This document shows, piece after piece, positions 48,139 to 56,259 of a stretch of 64,000 nt of DNA. The position numbers were made by a program, and so were the translations under genes. The notes under the pieces were generated by a model. The model did no database searches and had not been told where the DNA came from. It was given only the letters and a program-made list of their open reading frames with translations. Each line of letters begins with the position of its first letter. Position 1 is the stretch's first letter. The stretch is from Cryobacterium melibiosiphilum. GTDB taxonomy: Bacteria > Actinomycetota > Actinomycetes > Actinomycetales > Microbacteriaceae. Location of the stretch: the NCBI RefSeq assembly GCF_003602235.1, contig NZ_QZVS01000091.1, forward strand, positions 51,005-115,004, given 5' to 3'.

Positions 48139-48980
48139 CGCACGGCGGGGCATCCGCGGTGCCCATCGTGGCCAGCGATCTCACGATCGAATATCCGCCG
48201 CACGGTGCCAGTCCCGCCTGTGTCGCCGTGCACGGGCTGAACCTGCGCCTCGCGCCGGGGGAGGTGCTCGGCCTGCTTGGGGAGAGCGGATCGGGCAAGA
48301 GCACCATCGCTCGGGTGCTCTCCGGTGACGGCTTCGTCACCGACCCCGGGGCCGGCGTGCGCCCCGAAATCACCGGCGGCGACGCGACCGTGCTCGGGCA
48401 TCCCCTGCGCCGCATCAAGCGGCGCGCCCTGGCGCGGCTGACCTATGAGGTCGGCCTGCTCGCGCAGGACGCCGCAGACCTGCTGCCGCCGACCCTGACC
48501 GTGGCGGAGATCGTCGCGGTACCGATCCTGGAGCGTGACGACCGGTACAACCGCAAAGCGCTCGGCGTGAAAGTCGCCACCATGGTCGACGCCGTACGGC
48601 TGCCGCTCGCGATGCTGAGCAAATTCCCCTACGAACTGTCGGCCGGCCAACGCCAGCGCGTGGCCCTCGCCCGGGCCCTCGTTTTCGAACCGGCGCTACT
48701 GATCGCCGACGAACCCACCGCGGGCGTCGATGTGCTCGTGCGCGACGCCGTGATCGACGTCATCGCCGAGCTGCAGCGGGAACGCCTGTTCTCGGCCCTC
48801 GTGATCAGCAGCGACCTCGCCGTGCTGCGCCGGGTCGCCGACCGCATCGGGGTTATGCACCAGGGAGTGCTCGTGGGCCTCGGCACGATCGACGAGGTCT
48901 TCGCCGACCCGTGGCATCCGTACGTGGCGCAGCTCGCAGCCGCCCTGACGCCCGCGGACGACACCGATGACGATGAGTGA
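48135..48980 (+). CDS. ABC transporter ATP-binding protein (DppF/OppF-like)
   Basis: 281 residues from the GTG at 48135. Walker A GESGSGKST (49-57), Q-loop region VGLLAQDAADLLPPTL, signature ELSAGQRQRVALARAL, Walker B LLIADEPTAGVD and the H-loop region LVISSDLAVLRRVADRIGVM, where the usual switch histidine is replaced by serine/aspartate (ISSDLAV versus ITHDL). The C-terminal WHPYVAQLAAAL tail is that of peptide-importer ATPases. Only one ATPase and no permease are present, unusual for this family. Confidence 0.88.
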   Translation: MTHGGASAVPIVASDLTIEYPPHGASPACVAVHGLNLRLAPGEVLGLLGESGSGKSTIARVLSGDGFVTDPGAGVRPEITGGDATVLGHPLRRIKRRALARLTYEVGLLAQDAADLLPPTLTVAEIVAVPILERDDRYNRKALGVKVATMVDAVRLPLAMLSKFPYELSAGQRQRVALARALVFEPALLIADEPTAGVDVLVRDAVIDVIAELQRERLFSALVISSDLAVLRRVADRIGVMHQGVLVGLGTIDEVFADPWHPYVAQLAAALTPADDTDDDE

Positions 48981-49983
48981 GCCGCAGCCCGTCAGCGCCC
49001 AGCACCACGCAGTGCTCGGCACCCCGGCCACGGTGTTGCCTGCGGTGGAACGGCCCGTGGTCGGCCCGATCTCGATCCTGCCTGAGCCGACCCCGGCGTT
49101 CGCCCGCGCGGTGACGGATGCCGGCGGCACGCTGGCCCCGCTGTCCGCGGCCACCCGCGGCCTCGTCTGGCTCTCCTACCAACGTGCCGGCGAGCTCGGC
49201 CGGGTACTCGCCGACAATCCGCAGGTCGGCTGGGTGCAGCTCCCCTGGGCGGGTGTGGACGCCTTCGCCGGCGTGCTCGCCGCCCACGCCCGCCCCGGCC
49301 TCGTGGTCACGAGCGCCAAGGGCGCCTATGCGCAGCCGGTCGCCGAGCACGCCCTCGCCCTGACCCTCGCCCTGATGCGGGTGCTGCCGAAGCGCGCACG
49401 CGCCACGGAATGGGACCCGGTGCCCGACGGGCGCTCCCTCTACGGCGCCAAGGTCGTGATCATCGGGGCCGGCGGCATCGCCCGCGAACTCATCCGCCTG
49501 CTGGCGCCGTTCGAGACGCAGATCACCGTCGTGCGGCGCAGCTTCGAGCCGGTGCCGGGGGCGGCCCACACCGTGCCGAGCGACCAGCTCGCGGCCGTGC
49601 TGCCGGGCACCGACGTGCTCGTGGTCGCGGCAGCCCTCACGACGGGCACCCGGCACCTGATCGGCGCGCCCGAACTCGCGCTGCTGCCGGCCCACGCCCG
49701 GCTCGTGAACATCGCCCGCGGCGGGCTCGTCGACACGGGCGCCCTGGTCACGGCCCTGGCCGCGGGAGCGATCGCCGGGGCCGCGCTCGACGTGACCGAT
49801 CCCGAACCGCTGCCGGCGGGGCATCCGCTCTGGAACGAAGCTCGATGCCTGATCACACCGCATATGGCCGACACGCCCGAGATGACAGCACCGCTGTTAG
49901 CCGAGCGAATCCGGCTCAATGTACGCGCTTACCTGACGACGGGCCGATTTGTAGGGGTCGTTGACCCCCATTTCGGCTACTGA
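48967..49983 (+). CDS. D-isomer-specific 2-hydroxyacid dehydrogenase family protein
   Basis: 338 residues. NAD-binding motif VVIIGAGGIARELI, the catalytic Arg segment LVNIARGGLVDTGAL and the catalytic Glu/His in ALDVTDPEPLPAGHPLW ... ITPHMADTPEM. Substrate-binding segment QLPWAGVDAF. It reduces a 2-keto acid to the D-hydroxy acid or the reverse; substrate unknown. The start overlaps the ATPase gene by 14 bases. It ends about 35 bases before the tRNA-Asn promoter. Confidence 0.9.
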   Translation: MTMSEPQPVSAQHHAVLGTPATVLPAVERPVVGPISILPEPTPAFARAVTDAGGTLAPLSAATRGLVWLSYQRAGELGRVLADNPQVGWVQLPWAGVDAFAGVLAAHARPGLVVTSAKGAYAQPVAEHALALTLALMRVLPKRARATEWDPVPDGRSLYGAKVVIIGAGGIARELIRLLAPFETQITVVRRSFEPVPGAAHTVPSDQLAAVLPGTDVLVVAAALTTGTRHLIGAPELALLPAHARLVNIARGGLVDTGALVTALAAGAIAGAALDVTDPEPLPAGHPLWNEARCLITPHMADTPEMTAPLLAERIRLNVRAYLTTGRFVGVVDPHFGY

Positions 49984-50018
49984 CCCCCGGCCCGACGCAC
50001 CCAATCTCGGCCGCGAAT

Positions 50019-50046
50019 TTGCGCACGGCCCAGATCTTGGTAAAGT
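50019..50046 (+). promoter_or_regulatory. Promoter candidate for tRNA-Asn
   Basis: TTGCGC at 50019, 16 bases, then TAAAGT at 50041. Reasonable sigma-70-type boxes located about 80 bases ahead of the tRNA, with no other gene between. Confidence 0.5.
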
Positions 50047-50127
50047 AGCAACGCTGTTCAACACAAAAACCTGTTCGCAGGAATGATGATTGTTTAGTCC
50101 GTACCAGGAAGTCTCTGGTGCACGTAT

Positions 50128-50200
50128 TCCTCGATAGCTCAATTGGCAGAGCAGCGCACTGTTAATGCGCAGGTTCTTGGTTCGAGTCCAAGTCGGGGAG
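50128..50200 (+). tRNA. tRNA-Asn (anticodon GTT)
   Basis: 73 bases, cloverleaf complete. The acceptor arm pairs TCCTCGA with TCGGGGA, the D arm is GCTCAATTGGCAGAGC, the anticodon loop is ACTGTTAAT, and the T arm is TTGGTTCGAGTCCAA. Anticodon GTT (50161-50163). The 3' CCA is not encoded. A terminator follows within 5 bases. Confidence 0.97.
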
Positions 50201-50202
50201 CG

Positions 50203-50240
50203 AAAGGTCACTCAGGGCTCCACCCCGGGTGGCCTTTTTT
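50203..50240 (+). terminator. Terminator after tRNA-Asn
   Basis: AAAGGTCAC pairs with GTGGCCTTT (one G-U pair) around a loop, followed by six T residues (50235-50240). A canonical intrinsic terminator immediately behind the tRNA. Confidence 0.88.
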
Positions 50241-50289
50241 AGTCCCATTTTCTGGCCCAGCTGTAGAGCCGTGACGAAAGGCCCCGTTC

Positions 50290-51162
50290 GTGACCCCCGC
50301 ACTCCTCACGAACATCGCCCTCACGGCCGCCGTGGTCTTTCTCGCGCTCTGGATCATCACCCTCGTGCGCTCACGCCGACGGGTCTTCACCCGCAACGCC
50401 GACGAGCGGATGCGCATCGACCTCGAGCTCTCGCTCGCCGAGCAGCAGGGGCGGCTGGGCATCATCCGCGAACTGCAGGATGTCGCCGTGCTCTCGATCG
50501 CCCGGCTGATCACCCGCGCCGAGGGCGCCCGCTACATGGCCGAAAGCGACCCGTCGACCGCCGTGCGCGCCGCCGCGAACATCGTCGACGAGGGCCGCGT
50601 CGCCCTGGCCGACATGCGCCGCGTGCTCACCATCGCCCGCGAGGGGGAGGCCGTCGCCGCCGCCCAGCCCGGGCCGCAGTCCGCCCGCGACCTGTTCCGT
50701 GTTATGCGCGACGCCGGCCTCGTCGTGAACTTCACCGAGTCGGGGGAGCGCTTCGAGTTGAAGCCCGGCGCCGAACTGGCGATCTACCGCATCCTGCAGA
50801 GCTCCCTCGCGAACGCGCTCAAGCACGGTGGCCTCGGCACCGAGGCGCGCGTGTCGTTCGCCTGGACCCAGGACGGCCTGCAGATGCTGATCGACGACGA
50901 CGGCATCCGCGCCGCCGCCCGCCGCGACAGCTCGAGCGACGACGAGGTCGCCGCGCGCACCGCGTACACGATCGACGACGACCTCAAGGCCCTCAGCGAG
51001 AGCATCGCCGGTGCCGGCATCACCCAGATGCGCGAGCGCGCCCAGCTCTTCGGCGGCGTCTTCAACGCCGGCACGGTTCCCGGCCTCGGCTTCTCGGTCT
51101 CCGCCGTGTTTCCGTCGCTGCGCTTTCACAACGGCGTGCACGGCGTCGACCTGTCGCGTTAG
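50290..51162 (+). CDS. Sensor histidine kinase-like protein lacking the phospho-acceptor His
   Basis: 290 residues. One N-terminal transmembrane helix (about 5-27), then a dimerisation region where the usual RELHDVVAHSL reads RELQDVAVLSIARL: glutamine at position 63 replaces the phospho-accepting histidine. The HATPase part has an N-box SSLANALKHGG and a G-box GITQMRERAQLFGGVF with GLGFSVSAVFP. It may be a kinase-fold regulator that binds ATP without autophosphorylation. No response-regulator gene is adjacent. GTG start; azlC begins immediately after its stop. Confidence 0.85.
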   Translation: MTPALLTNIALTAAVVFLALWIITLVRSRRRVFTRNADERMRIDLELSLAEQQGRLGIIRELQDVAVLSIARLITRAEGARYMAESDPSTAVRAAANIVDEGRVALADMRRVLTIAREGEAVAAAQPGPQSARDLFRVMRDAGLVVNFTESGERFELKPGAELAIYRILQSSLANALKHGGLGTEARVSFAWTQDGLQMLIDDDGIRAAARRDSSSDDEVAARTAYTIDDDLKALSESIAGAGITQMRERAQLFGGVFNAGTVPGLGFSVSAVFPSLRFHNGVHGVDLSR

Positions 51163-51945
51163 ATGAGCCCCGACACCGCACCCGAGCCGTTCGAACCGCT
51201 CGCGGTGACGGATGCCCGCAATCACCGCCTCGCGGTGCGCGCCGGCCTCGCGGTCGGCCTGGCCACGGCAACCTACGGCGTGTCCTTCGGCGCCCTCTCG
51301 GTCGCCGCCGGCCTGACGATCTGGCAGACCAGCTTCATCAGCCTCGTGATGTTCTCCGGCGGTTCCCAGTTCGCCCTGATCGGGGTGCTCGCCGCCGGCG
51401 GCCTCGCCTCCGGCCCGGCCGCGATCGCCAGCGCGACCCTGCTCGGTGTGCGCAACAGCCTGTACGGCATGCGCACCGCCCCGGTCGTGGCCGGCGGCCG
51501 CTGGAACGACACCTGGTACAAGAAGCTCGCGGCGGGCTGGCTGACCATCGACGAGTCCACGGCCGTCGCCCTCGCCCAGCCGACCGCGACGAGTCGCCGC
51601 ACCGGGTTCTGGGTCACCGGCCTCGCCGTGTTCATCGGCTGGAACCTCACGACCCTCGCCGGCGCCCTGATCGGTGACGCGCTCGGCGACACCCGCGCCT
51701 ACGGCCTCGACGCGGCCGCGGCCGCCGCCTTCGTCGGGCTGCTGTGGCCTCGACTCAAGCGCCTTCAGGCCGTTGCGGTGGCCGTGGCCGCCGCCGTGGT
51801 CGCGGCGCTCCTCACGCCGGTGCTGATGCCCGGTGTGCCGGTGCTCGTCGCTGCCCTCGTCGCGGTCGTGGTCGGGTTCTTCAACTGGTTCGGCCCCCGA
51901 CAGGCCGGCACCGGCCCCATTTCCGGCGAGCGGATGCCCTCGTGA
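51163..51945 (+). CDS. azlC: AzlC family branched-chain amino-acid exporter subunit
   Basis: 260 residues. Family blocks GVSFGALSVAAGLTIWQTSF, SLVMFSGGSQFALIGVLAAGG and LGVRNSLYGMRTAP. About seven to eight membrane helices. With AzlD it exports branched-chain amino acids or analogues such as azaleucine. The start directly abuts the kinase-like gene's stop, which suggests cotranscription. Its end overlaps azlD (GTGA). Confidence 0.93.
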   Translation: MSPDTAPEPFEPLAVTDARNHRLAVRAGLAVGLATATYGVSFGALSVAAGLTIWQTSFISLVMFSGGSQFALIGVLAAGGLASGPAAIASATLLGVRNSLYGMRTAPVVAGGRWNDTWYKKLAAGWLTIDESTAVALAQPTATSRRTGFWVTGLAVFIGWNLTTLAGALIGDALGDTRAYGLDAAAAAAFVGLLWPRLKRLQAVAVAVAAAVVAALLTPVLMPGVPVLVAALVAVVVGFFNWFGPRQAGTGPISGERMPS

Positions 51946-52247
51946 CCCTCTGGCAGATCATCATCGCGGCATCCATTGCCGTGCTCGCCCTCAAGCTGCT
52001 GGGCTATCTCGTGCCGCCCGCGCTGCTGCACAAGCCCCGCCCGGCCCGCATCGCCGACCTACTCACCGTGGCGCTCCTCGCGGCGCTCATCGCCGTGCAG
52101 ACGCTCGGCAGCGGCCAGGCGATCGTGCTTGACGCCCGGGTGCCCGCTGTCATCGTGGCGGCCGGGCTGTTCGCCCTGAAGGCGCCGTTCATCGTCGTCG
52201 TGATCGCCGCGGCGGGCGTCGCCGCGGCGATCCGCGCTTTCAGCTAA
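51942..52247 (+). CDS. azlD: AzlD family branched-chain amino-acid exporter subunit
   Basis: 101 residues, all membrane-embedded (three to four helices), normal for AzlD. VTLWQIIIAASIAVLALKLL, the polar RPARIADLLTVALLAA and a final VVVIAAAGVAAAIRAFS match the family. GTG start overlapping the azlC stop; converges on def. Confidence 0.92.
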   Translation: MTLWQIIIAASIAVLALKLLGYLVPPALLHKPRPARIADLLTVALLAALIAVQTLGSGQAIVLDARVPAVIVAAGLFALKAPFIVVVIAAAGVAAAIRAFS

Positions 52248-52257
52248 GGGGGCGGGC

Positions 52258-52830
52258 TCAGCCCTCGAGGTCGTCGACGCCGGGCAGCCAGCTCAGCCCG
52301 GGCACGCCCCAGCTGCGCTTGCGGGTGATCTTCGCCGCGATCTTGGCGTGCGCGTGCTCGAGGCGGTCCACGTAGAGGGTGCCGTCGAGGTGGTCGTACT
52401 CGTGCTGAAAAATTCGGGCCAGCCAGCCGTCGGCTCGAATCTCGAACGGCTTCTGGTCGAGGTCCACGGCCCGCAAAATGGCCGACTGCGCCCGGCGCAG
52501 CGGAAAGCGTTCCCCGGGAAACGACAGGCAGCCCTCGTCTTCGTTGGGGTCGTCCTCGTCGGCCTCGCCCGCGGGCACCGGGGTGATCCACAGCTCGGGG
52601 TTGATCGCCACGCCGCGCCAGAGCACGTCCTGGTCGTCTTCGAAGCTGTAGGTGAACAGGCGCAGTCCCACACCCACCTGCGGCGCGGCCAGTCCCACCC
52701 CCGGCGCCTCATCCATCGTTTCGAACATATCCGTCACCAGAGTGCGCAGCGTGTCGTCGAATTCGACGACGGATGCTGCGGGGGAGTGGAGAACGGGATC
52801 CCCGGAAATTACTATCGATCGCACGGCCAT
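52258..52830 (-). CDS. def: Peptide deformylase
   Basis: 190 residues from the ATG at 52830. All three PDF motifs: GVGLAAPQ, EGCLSFPG (cysteine metal ligand) and HEYDHLDG (two histidine ligands and the catalytic glutamate). It removes the N-formyl group from nascent proteins. An in-frame ATG at 52950 would overlap the divergent transporter gene and was rejected. Its ATG directly abuts the -35 box of the divergent transporter promoter. Confidence 0.95.
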   Translation of the reverse strand: MAVRSIVISGDPVLHSPAASVVEFDDTLRTLVTDMFETMDEAPGVGLAAPQVGVGLRLFTYSFEDDQDVLWRGVAINPELWITPVPAGEADEDDPNEDEGCLSFPGERFPLRRAQSAILRAVDLDQKPFEIRADGWLARIFQHEYDHLDGTLYVDRLEHAHAKIAAKITRKRSWGVPGLSWLPGVDDLEG

Positions 52831-52860
52831 TTGACAAGAATATCGCCATGGTTGTGGATA
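52831..52860 (+). promoter_or_regulatory. Promoter for the NIPA-like transporter gene
   Basis: TTGACA at 52831, 18 bases, then TGGATA at 52855. A transcript start about 7 bases after the -10 would fall near 52867-52871, at the GTG, giving a leaderless or nearly leaderless mRNA. Confidence 0.65.
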
Positions 52861-52870
52861 GGGTCGACAG

Positions 52871-53809
52871 GTGATGACCGACCTGACTGATCTGGCAGCG
52901 GAAATCACCATCGACCCCCGGCAGGCGATCGGTATTCCGCTGGCCCTCATCGGCGCGGTCTTCCTCTCGCTCGGCGCGCAGTTTCAGCACCGCGGTGTCA
53001 CCAAGGTCGAGGCGAGCACCGCCGAGGTCACCGGCGGGCTGAACCCGCGGCAGCTGATGTTGCTGCTCGCGCGGCCGTCCTGGGTGTTCGGTTCGCTCAT
53101 GCTGGGCCTGGCCATCGTCTTCCAGCTGTCAAGCCTCGCCTACGCCCCGATCATCGTGGTGCAGCCGCTCGGCGCGGTCGCACTGGTTCTGACGGCGGTG
53201 CTGAATGCCCGCCTGAGCCAGGTGAAGCTGAACCGGGCATCCGTCATCGCGATCGTGATGTGCGTGGGTGGCGTGGGCCTGTTCGTCACGGTGGCCGCGT
53301 TCACGGCCGTCGATAAACCGGTGACCGACCAGAACCTGATCACGATCCTGATCGTGCTCGCGGGCGTGCTGACCCTGTTCGGCTTCGCCTTCGGGTACCT
53401 GCGCCACCGGTTCCAGGCGATCTTCTACATCCTCGGCGCCGGCGTCGTCTACGGATTCGTCGCGACCCTCGCCAAGGTCATCATCAACCGCATCCAGAAC
53501 GGCAACTTCGAGTGGCTCACGCTGACCTGCGTGCTGGGGTTGCTGCTGGCCGCCGGACTCGGGGCCTATTTCGTGCAGAACGCGTACGCATCCGGCCCGC
53601 CCGACCTGGTCATCGCCGGCCTCACCGTCATCGATCCGCTCGTCGCGGTCGGCATCGGCATCATCGTTCTGGGCGAGGCGTCGCAGGCGCCGCCGTGGGC
53701 CGGGGTCGCATTCGTCGTCGCCGGGTCGCTCGCCATCTGGGGGGTCTTTCGCCTCGCGCGCTACCACCCCCAGCTCGACACCCAACTCGGCAGCCAGCTG
53801 GACCGATGA
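52871..53809 (+). CDS. NIPA/DMT-like membrane transporter
   Basis: 312 residues with about nine helices. Blocks GIPLALIGAVFLSLGAQFQH, QLSSLAYAPIIVVQPLGAVA, ILGAGVVYGFVATLAKVIIN and GLTVIDPLVAVGIGIIVLGE match NIPA-related magnesium/DMT transporters. Substrate inferred weakly. Start is GTG at 52871 or the next codon, ATG at 52874. The 3' end is followed by a 150-base gap before the glycosyltransferase. Confidence 0.82.
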   Translation: MMTDLTDLAAEITIDPRQAIGIPLALIGAVFLSLGAQFQHRGVTKVEASTAEVTGGLNPRQLMLLLARPSWVFGSLMLGLAIVFQLSSLAYAPIIVVQPLGAVALVLTAVLNARLSQVKLNRASVIAIVMCVGGVGLFVTVAAFTAVDKPVTDQNLITILIVLAGVLTLFGFAFGYLRHRFQAIFYILGAGVVYGFVATLAKVIINRIQNGNFEWLTLTCVLGLLLAAGLGAYFVQNAYASGPPDLVIAGLTVIDPLVAVGIGIIVLGEASQAPPWAGVAFVVAGSLAIWGVFRLARYHPQLDTQLGSQLDR

Positions 53810-53961
53810 CGTGCCGGGAATGAGAACCGACCGCGCGCCGGGGCGCAGAGACGGCGTGTCGGTTTAGTATGGAGCGTCAGTACATCTCGAAGGCGACGAC
53901 GACGCCCAGATTTTCTCGCCGGATGATGATCCCCGGCACACCAACGTAGGGACCACGACAC

Positions 53962-55221
53962 GTGCCAGACTCGACCGATTTGCAGAGCGAATCGTCGCCC
54001 GAAGCCCAGGCTCGCAGAGCCAAGCCGATCCGCGTGCTCATCGCCGCCGACACCTTCGCACCCGATGTGAACGGTGCCGCCCGGTTCGCTGAGCGCCTCG
54101 CCGCCGGGCTCGTCGCCCGCGGCCACGAGGTGCAGATCATGGCACCGGCCGCCTCGCGCAAGCACGGCAGCTGGATGGAAATGCACGAGGGCCAGCCGAT
54201 GATGGTGCACCGCCTGCACAGCTGGCGCTGGTACCCGCATGACTGGCTGCGTTTCGCCCTGCCGTGGATCGTGCGCCGCGAAAGCCGCCTCATCCTCGAC
54301 TCGTTCAAGCCCGACGTCGTGCATTTCCAGTCCCACATCAACGTCGGGCGCGGCGTGTCGATCGAAGCCGAAGAACGCGGCATCCGCATGATCGGCACGA
54401 ACCACTTCATGCCCGAGAACATGGTCAAGTTCTCGCTGATTCCACTCGGCTTCCAAGACCGAGTGATCAAGGCCGCATGGCGGGCCGCCCGACGCACCTT
54501 CGGCCGGGCCGCCGCCGTTACCACGCCCACCCTGCGCGCCGCCCAGTTTTTGAAGAAGTACACCGGCCTCACCGAGGTGCACGCCGTGTCCTGCGGCATC
54601 GACGCCGACAACTACTCGCCCAACTTCGAGCCGCGCACCGAGAACCGCATCCTCTTCGTCGGCCGGGTCACCGGTGAGAAGCAGATCGACGTGCTGCTGC
54701 AGGCGGCGGCCCTGCTCGCCCCGTCGCTGAAGGCTCAGATCGAGATCGTCGGCGGGGGAGACCAGAAGCGCAACCTCGAGCACCTGGCCGACACCCTCGG
54801 CATCCGCTCTCGCGTCACCTTCACCGGCTACGTGACGGATGCCGAGCTGCGCGCGGCTTACTCCCGCGCCACCGTGTTCGCGATGCCCTCGATCGCCGAA
54901 TTGCAGAGCATCGCCACGATGGAGGCGATGGCCTCGGGCCTGCCCGTCGTCGCCGCGAACGCGATGGCGTTGCCGCACCTCGTGCACGATGAGCAAAACG
55001 GATACCTGTTCGCCCCCGGCAACGCCCAGGACCTCGCCGACAAGCTCACGACCGTGCTGACAGCGGATGCCGCGAACCTCGAGGCCCTGAAGCGCGAGTC
55101 ACTCAAGCTGATCGCCACGCACGACATCAAGCGCACGCTCAACACATTCGAATGCCTGTATCGTGGTGAGCCGGTGGCCCTGCTGGTCGCCGACGATGCC
55201 GCGACACACGCAACGGACTAG
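53962..55221 (+). CDS. GT4 family glycosyltransferase
   Basis: 419 residues, GTG start. Two Rossmann halves: the N-terminal acceptor domain starts VLIAADTFAPDVNGAARFAE and contains VVHFQSHINVGRG and GTNHFMPENMV. The donor domain has ILFVGRVTGEKQIDVLLQAA, VGGGDQKRNLEHLADTLG and the E-x7-E segment AELQSIATMEAMASGLP. GDP-mannose-type donors are common for relatives, so a role in wall or lipid glycosylation is plausible. It ends 17 bases before tRNA-Met. Confidence 0.9.
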   Translation: MPDSTDLQSESSPEAQARRAKPIRVLIAADTFAPDVNGAARFAERLAAGLVARGHEVQIMAPAASRKHGSWMEMHEGQPMMVHRLHSWRWYPHDWLRFALPWIVRRESRLILDSFKPDVVHFQSHINVGRGVSIEAEERGIRMIGTNHFMPENMVKFSLIPLGFQDRVIKAAWRAARRTFGRAAAVTTPTLRAAQFLKKYTGLTEVHAVSCGIDADNYSPNFEPRTENRILFVGRVTGEKQIDVLLQAAALLAPSLKAQIEIVGGGDQKRNLEHLADTLGIRSRVTFTGYVTDAELRAAYSRATVFAMPSIAELQSIATMEAMASGLPVVAANAMALPHLVHDEQNGYLFAPGNAQDLADKLTTVLTADAANLEALKRESLKLIATHDIKRTLNTFECLYRGEPVALLVADDAATHATD

Positions 55222-55238
55222 CTGTTCGTGTGTGGCAT

Positions 55239-55312
55239 GGGGCGGTAGCTCAGCTGGTTAGAGCAGCGGACTCATAATCCGTCGGTCCCGGGTTCAAGTC
55301 CCGGTCGCCCTA
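55239..55312 (+). tRNA. tRNA with anticodon CAT (elongator Met; Ile2 not excluded)
   Basis: 74 bases. Acceptor GGGGCGG with TCGCCCT (two G-U pairs), D arm GCTCAGCTGGTTAGAGC, anticodon loop CTCATAA (CAT at 55273-55275), T arm CCGGGTTCAAGTCCCGG. The D arm and anticodon stem look like elongator tRNA-Met, but CAT could be lysidine-modified tRNA-Ile2. No encoded CCA. Accessory DNA begins directly behind it. Confidence 0.93.
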
Positions 55313-55319
55313 CTAAAAC

Positions 55320-55470
55320 GCAACCCCCGCTGGTCGAGGCGCGAGGAACGAGCGATCGAGACTTGGCGAGATGTTCTACGAAAATCTCCATCCGCTGGTC
55401 GAGCGCGTGTTTCGACGGGCTCAACAACCGGCGAGCAGTCGAGACCCGGCGACCCGATCTCGCCAAGCCG
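55320..55470. repeat. Degenerate palindromic repeat region next to tRNA-Met
   Basis: CCGCTGGTCGAG occurs at 55327 and again at 55392. CTTGGCGAGAT (55362-55372) is exactly complementary to ATCTCGCCAAG (55457-55467). It resembles the repeat type found behind era, but more decayed. No gene is seen between the tRNA and 55557. Confidence 0.7.
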
Positions 55471-55557
55471 CCGCCTGCCAAGTTCGCCGTGGCCCGCCTG
55501 CTCGGTCTGGGACGATCTCGAGCACGTACGGGTATGAACAGTGAATGATTCTCAGAG

Positions 55558-55875
55558 TTGGGTCTCGAGTCCATCCTTAAGACAAGCGAGCTCGCCGAGT
55601 ACCTCGGCGTGCAGACGCAGGCTATCTACGACCTGCGCACCGATGGACGCGGCCCCGCCGGCTTTCGAGTCGGCCGAGAGATCCGCTTCCGAGTCTCTGA
55701 TGTACTCCGGTGGCTGGACGGACTCCATGAGCCCGACCGTCGCTTCGCGACCACGGAGCCAAGACCTGATGGCGGGGCGACCCCGGCTGCCGATCAGTAC
55801 CTGGTAGATGCCGTCCGCCAAGGCGGTGGTCTGACCCGGCCTGATTGCTTCCAGCGCCGCGGTCAGCCCAGCTGA
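55558..55875 (+). CDS. Excisionase-type HTH protein
   Basis: Up to 105 residues, TTG start. Residues 6-60 form a winged HTH of the excisionase/MerR-like helix-turn-helix-17 type (LKTSELAEYLGVQTQAIYDL, FRVGREIRFRVSDVLRWLDG). The normal protein would end soon after LHEPDR; the remaining residues read antisense into the truncated lyase gene and are probably not native. Adjacent to a tRNA, such a gene is typical of integrative elements, where it directs excision. No integrase is seen. Confidence 0.65.
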   Translation: MGLESILKTSELAEYLGVQTQAIYDLRTDGRGPAGFRVGREIRFRVSDVLRWLDGLHEPDRRFATTEPRPDGGATPAADQYLVDAVRQGGGLTRPDCFQRRGQPS

Positions 55876-56103
55876 GTTGGTGACCGTAATGGTCGATCCG
55901 TTCGATTCGGAAGTCACCGTGCCGACCGTAGCCGCTGCCTCATCGGGCGTGGGCGGGTCGGGCAACGCTCGGGCGCTGCTGGTTCCGCCGGCGGCGCTGG
56001 GTTCCACAGCGGATGCTGCGCCCAACGGTACGAACGCGCTCGCAAGTGTGACGCCTGCGATGACGATGCTCGAAGAGAGGAATGGTGCTCGACGAGGTGA
56101 CAT
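55795..56103 (-). pseudogene. Truncated 5' part of a secreted polysaccharide lyase (PL6-like)
   Basis: About 100 residues from the ATG at 56103, with AAGGAGCGG upstream. The signal peptide begins MSPRRAPFLSSSIVIAGVTL and ends ASA. The mature start ITVTNSAGLTAALEAIRPGQ and ALADGIY match the beginning of chondroitinase-B/alginate lyase-type beta-helix enzymes, normally several hundred residues long. At about 55800 the frame runs into antisense of the excisionase-like gene, so the beta-helix and catalytic region are gone. Confidence 0.65.
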
Positions 56104-56259
56104 GTGCCGCTCCTTGAGATTCTCGGCATCCGCTCCGAGCTCGCCTTGCGGATGCTTGGTTGGTTTCTCTGAAGGAGCGCCATGCCTCACTGTCGCCAAG
56201 GCGCTTCACGCGCCTACAGCGACGGCTGATCGAGGCGAATCGGGCGGTAGCATTCGGTT

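Noticed and set aside
55272-55574. Minus-strand ORF ending in a GRPGLEPGT-like peptide
   Set aside because: That peptide is the familiar spurious translation of a tRNA read backwards; the ORF overlaps tRNA-Met.
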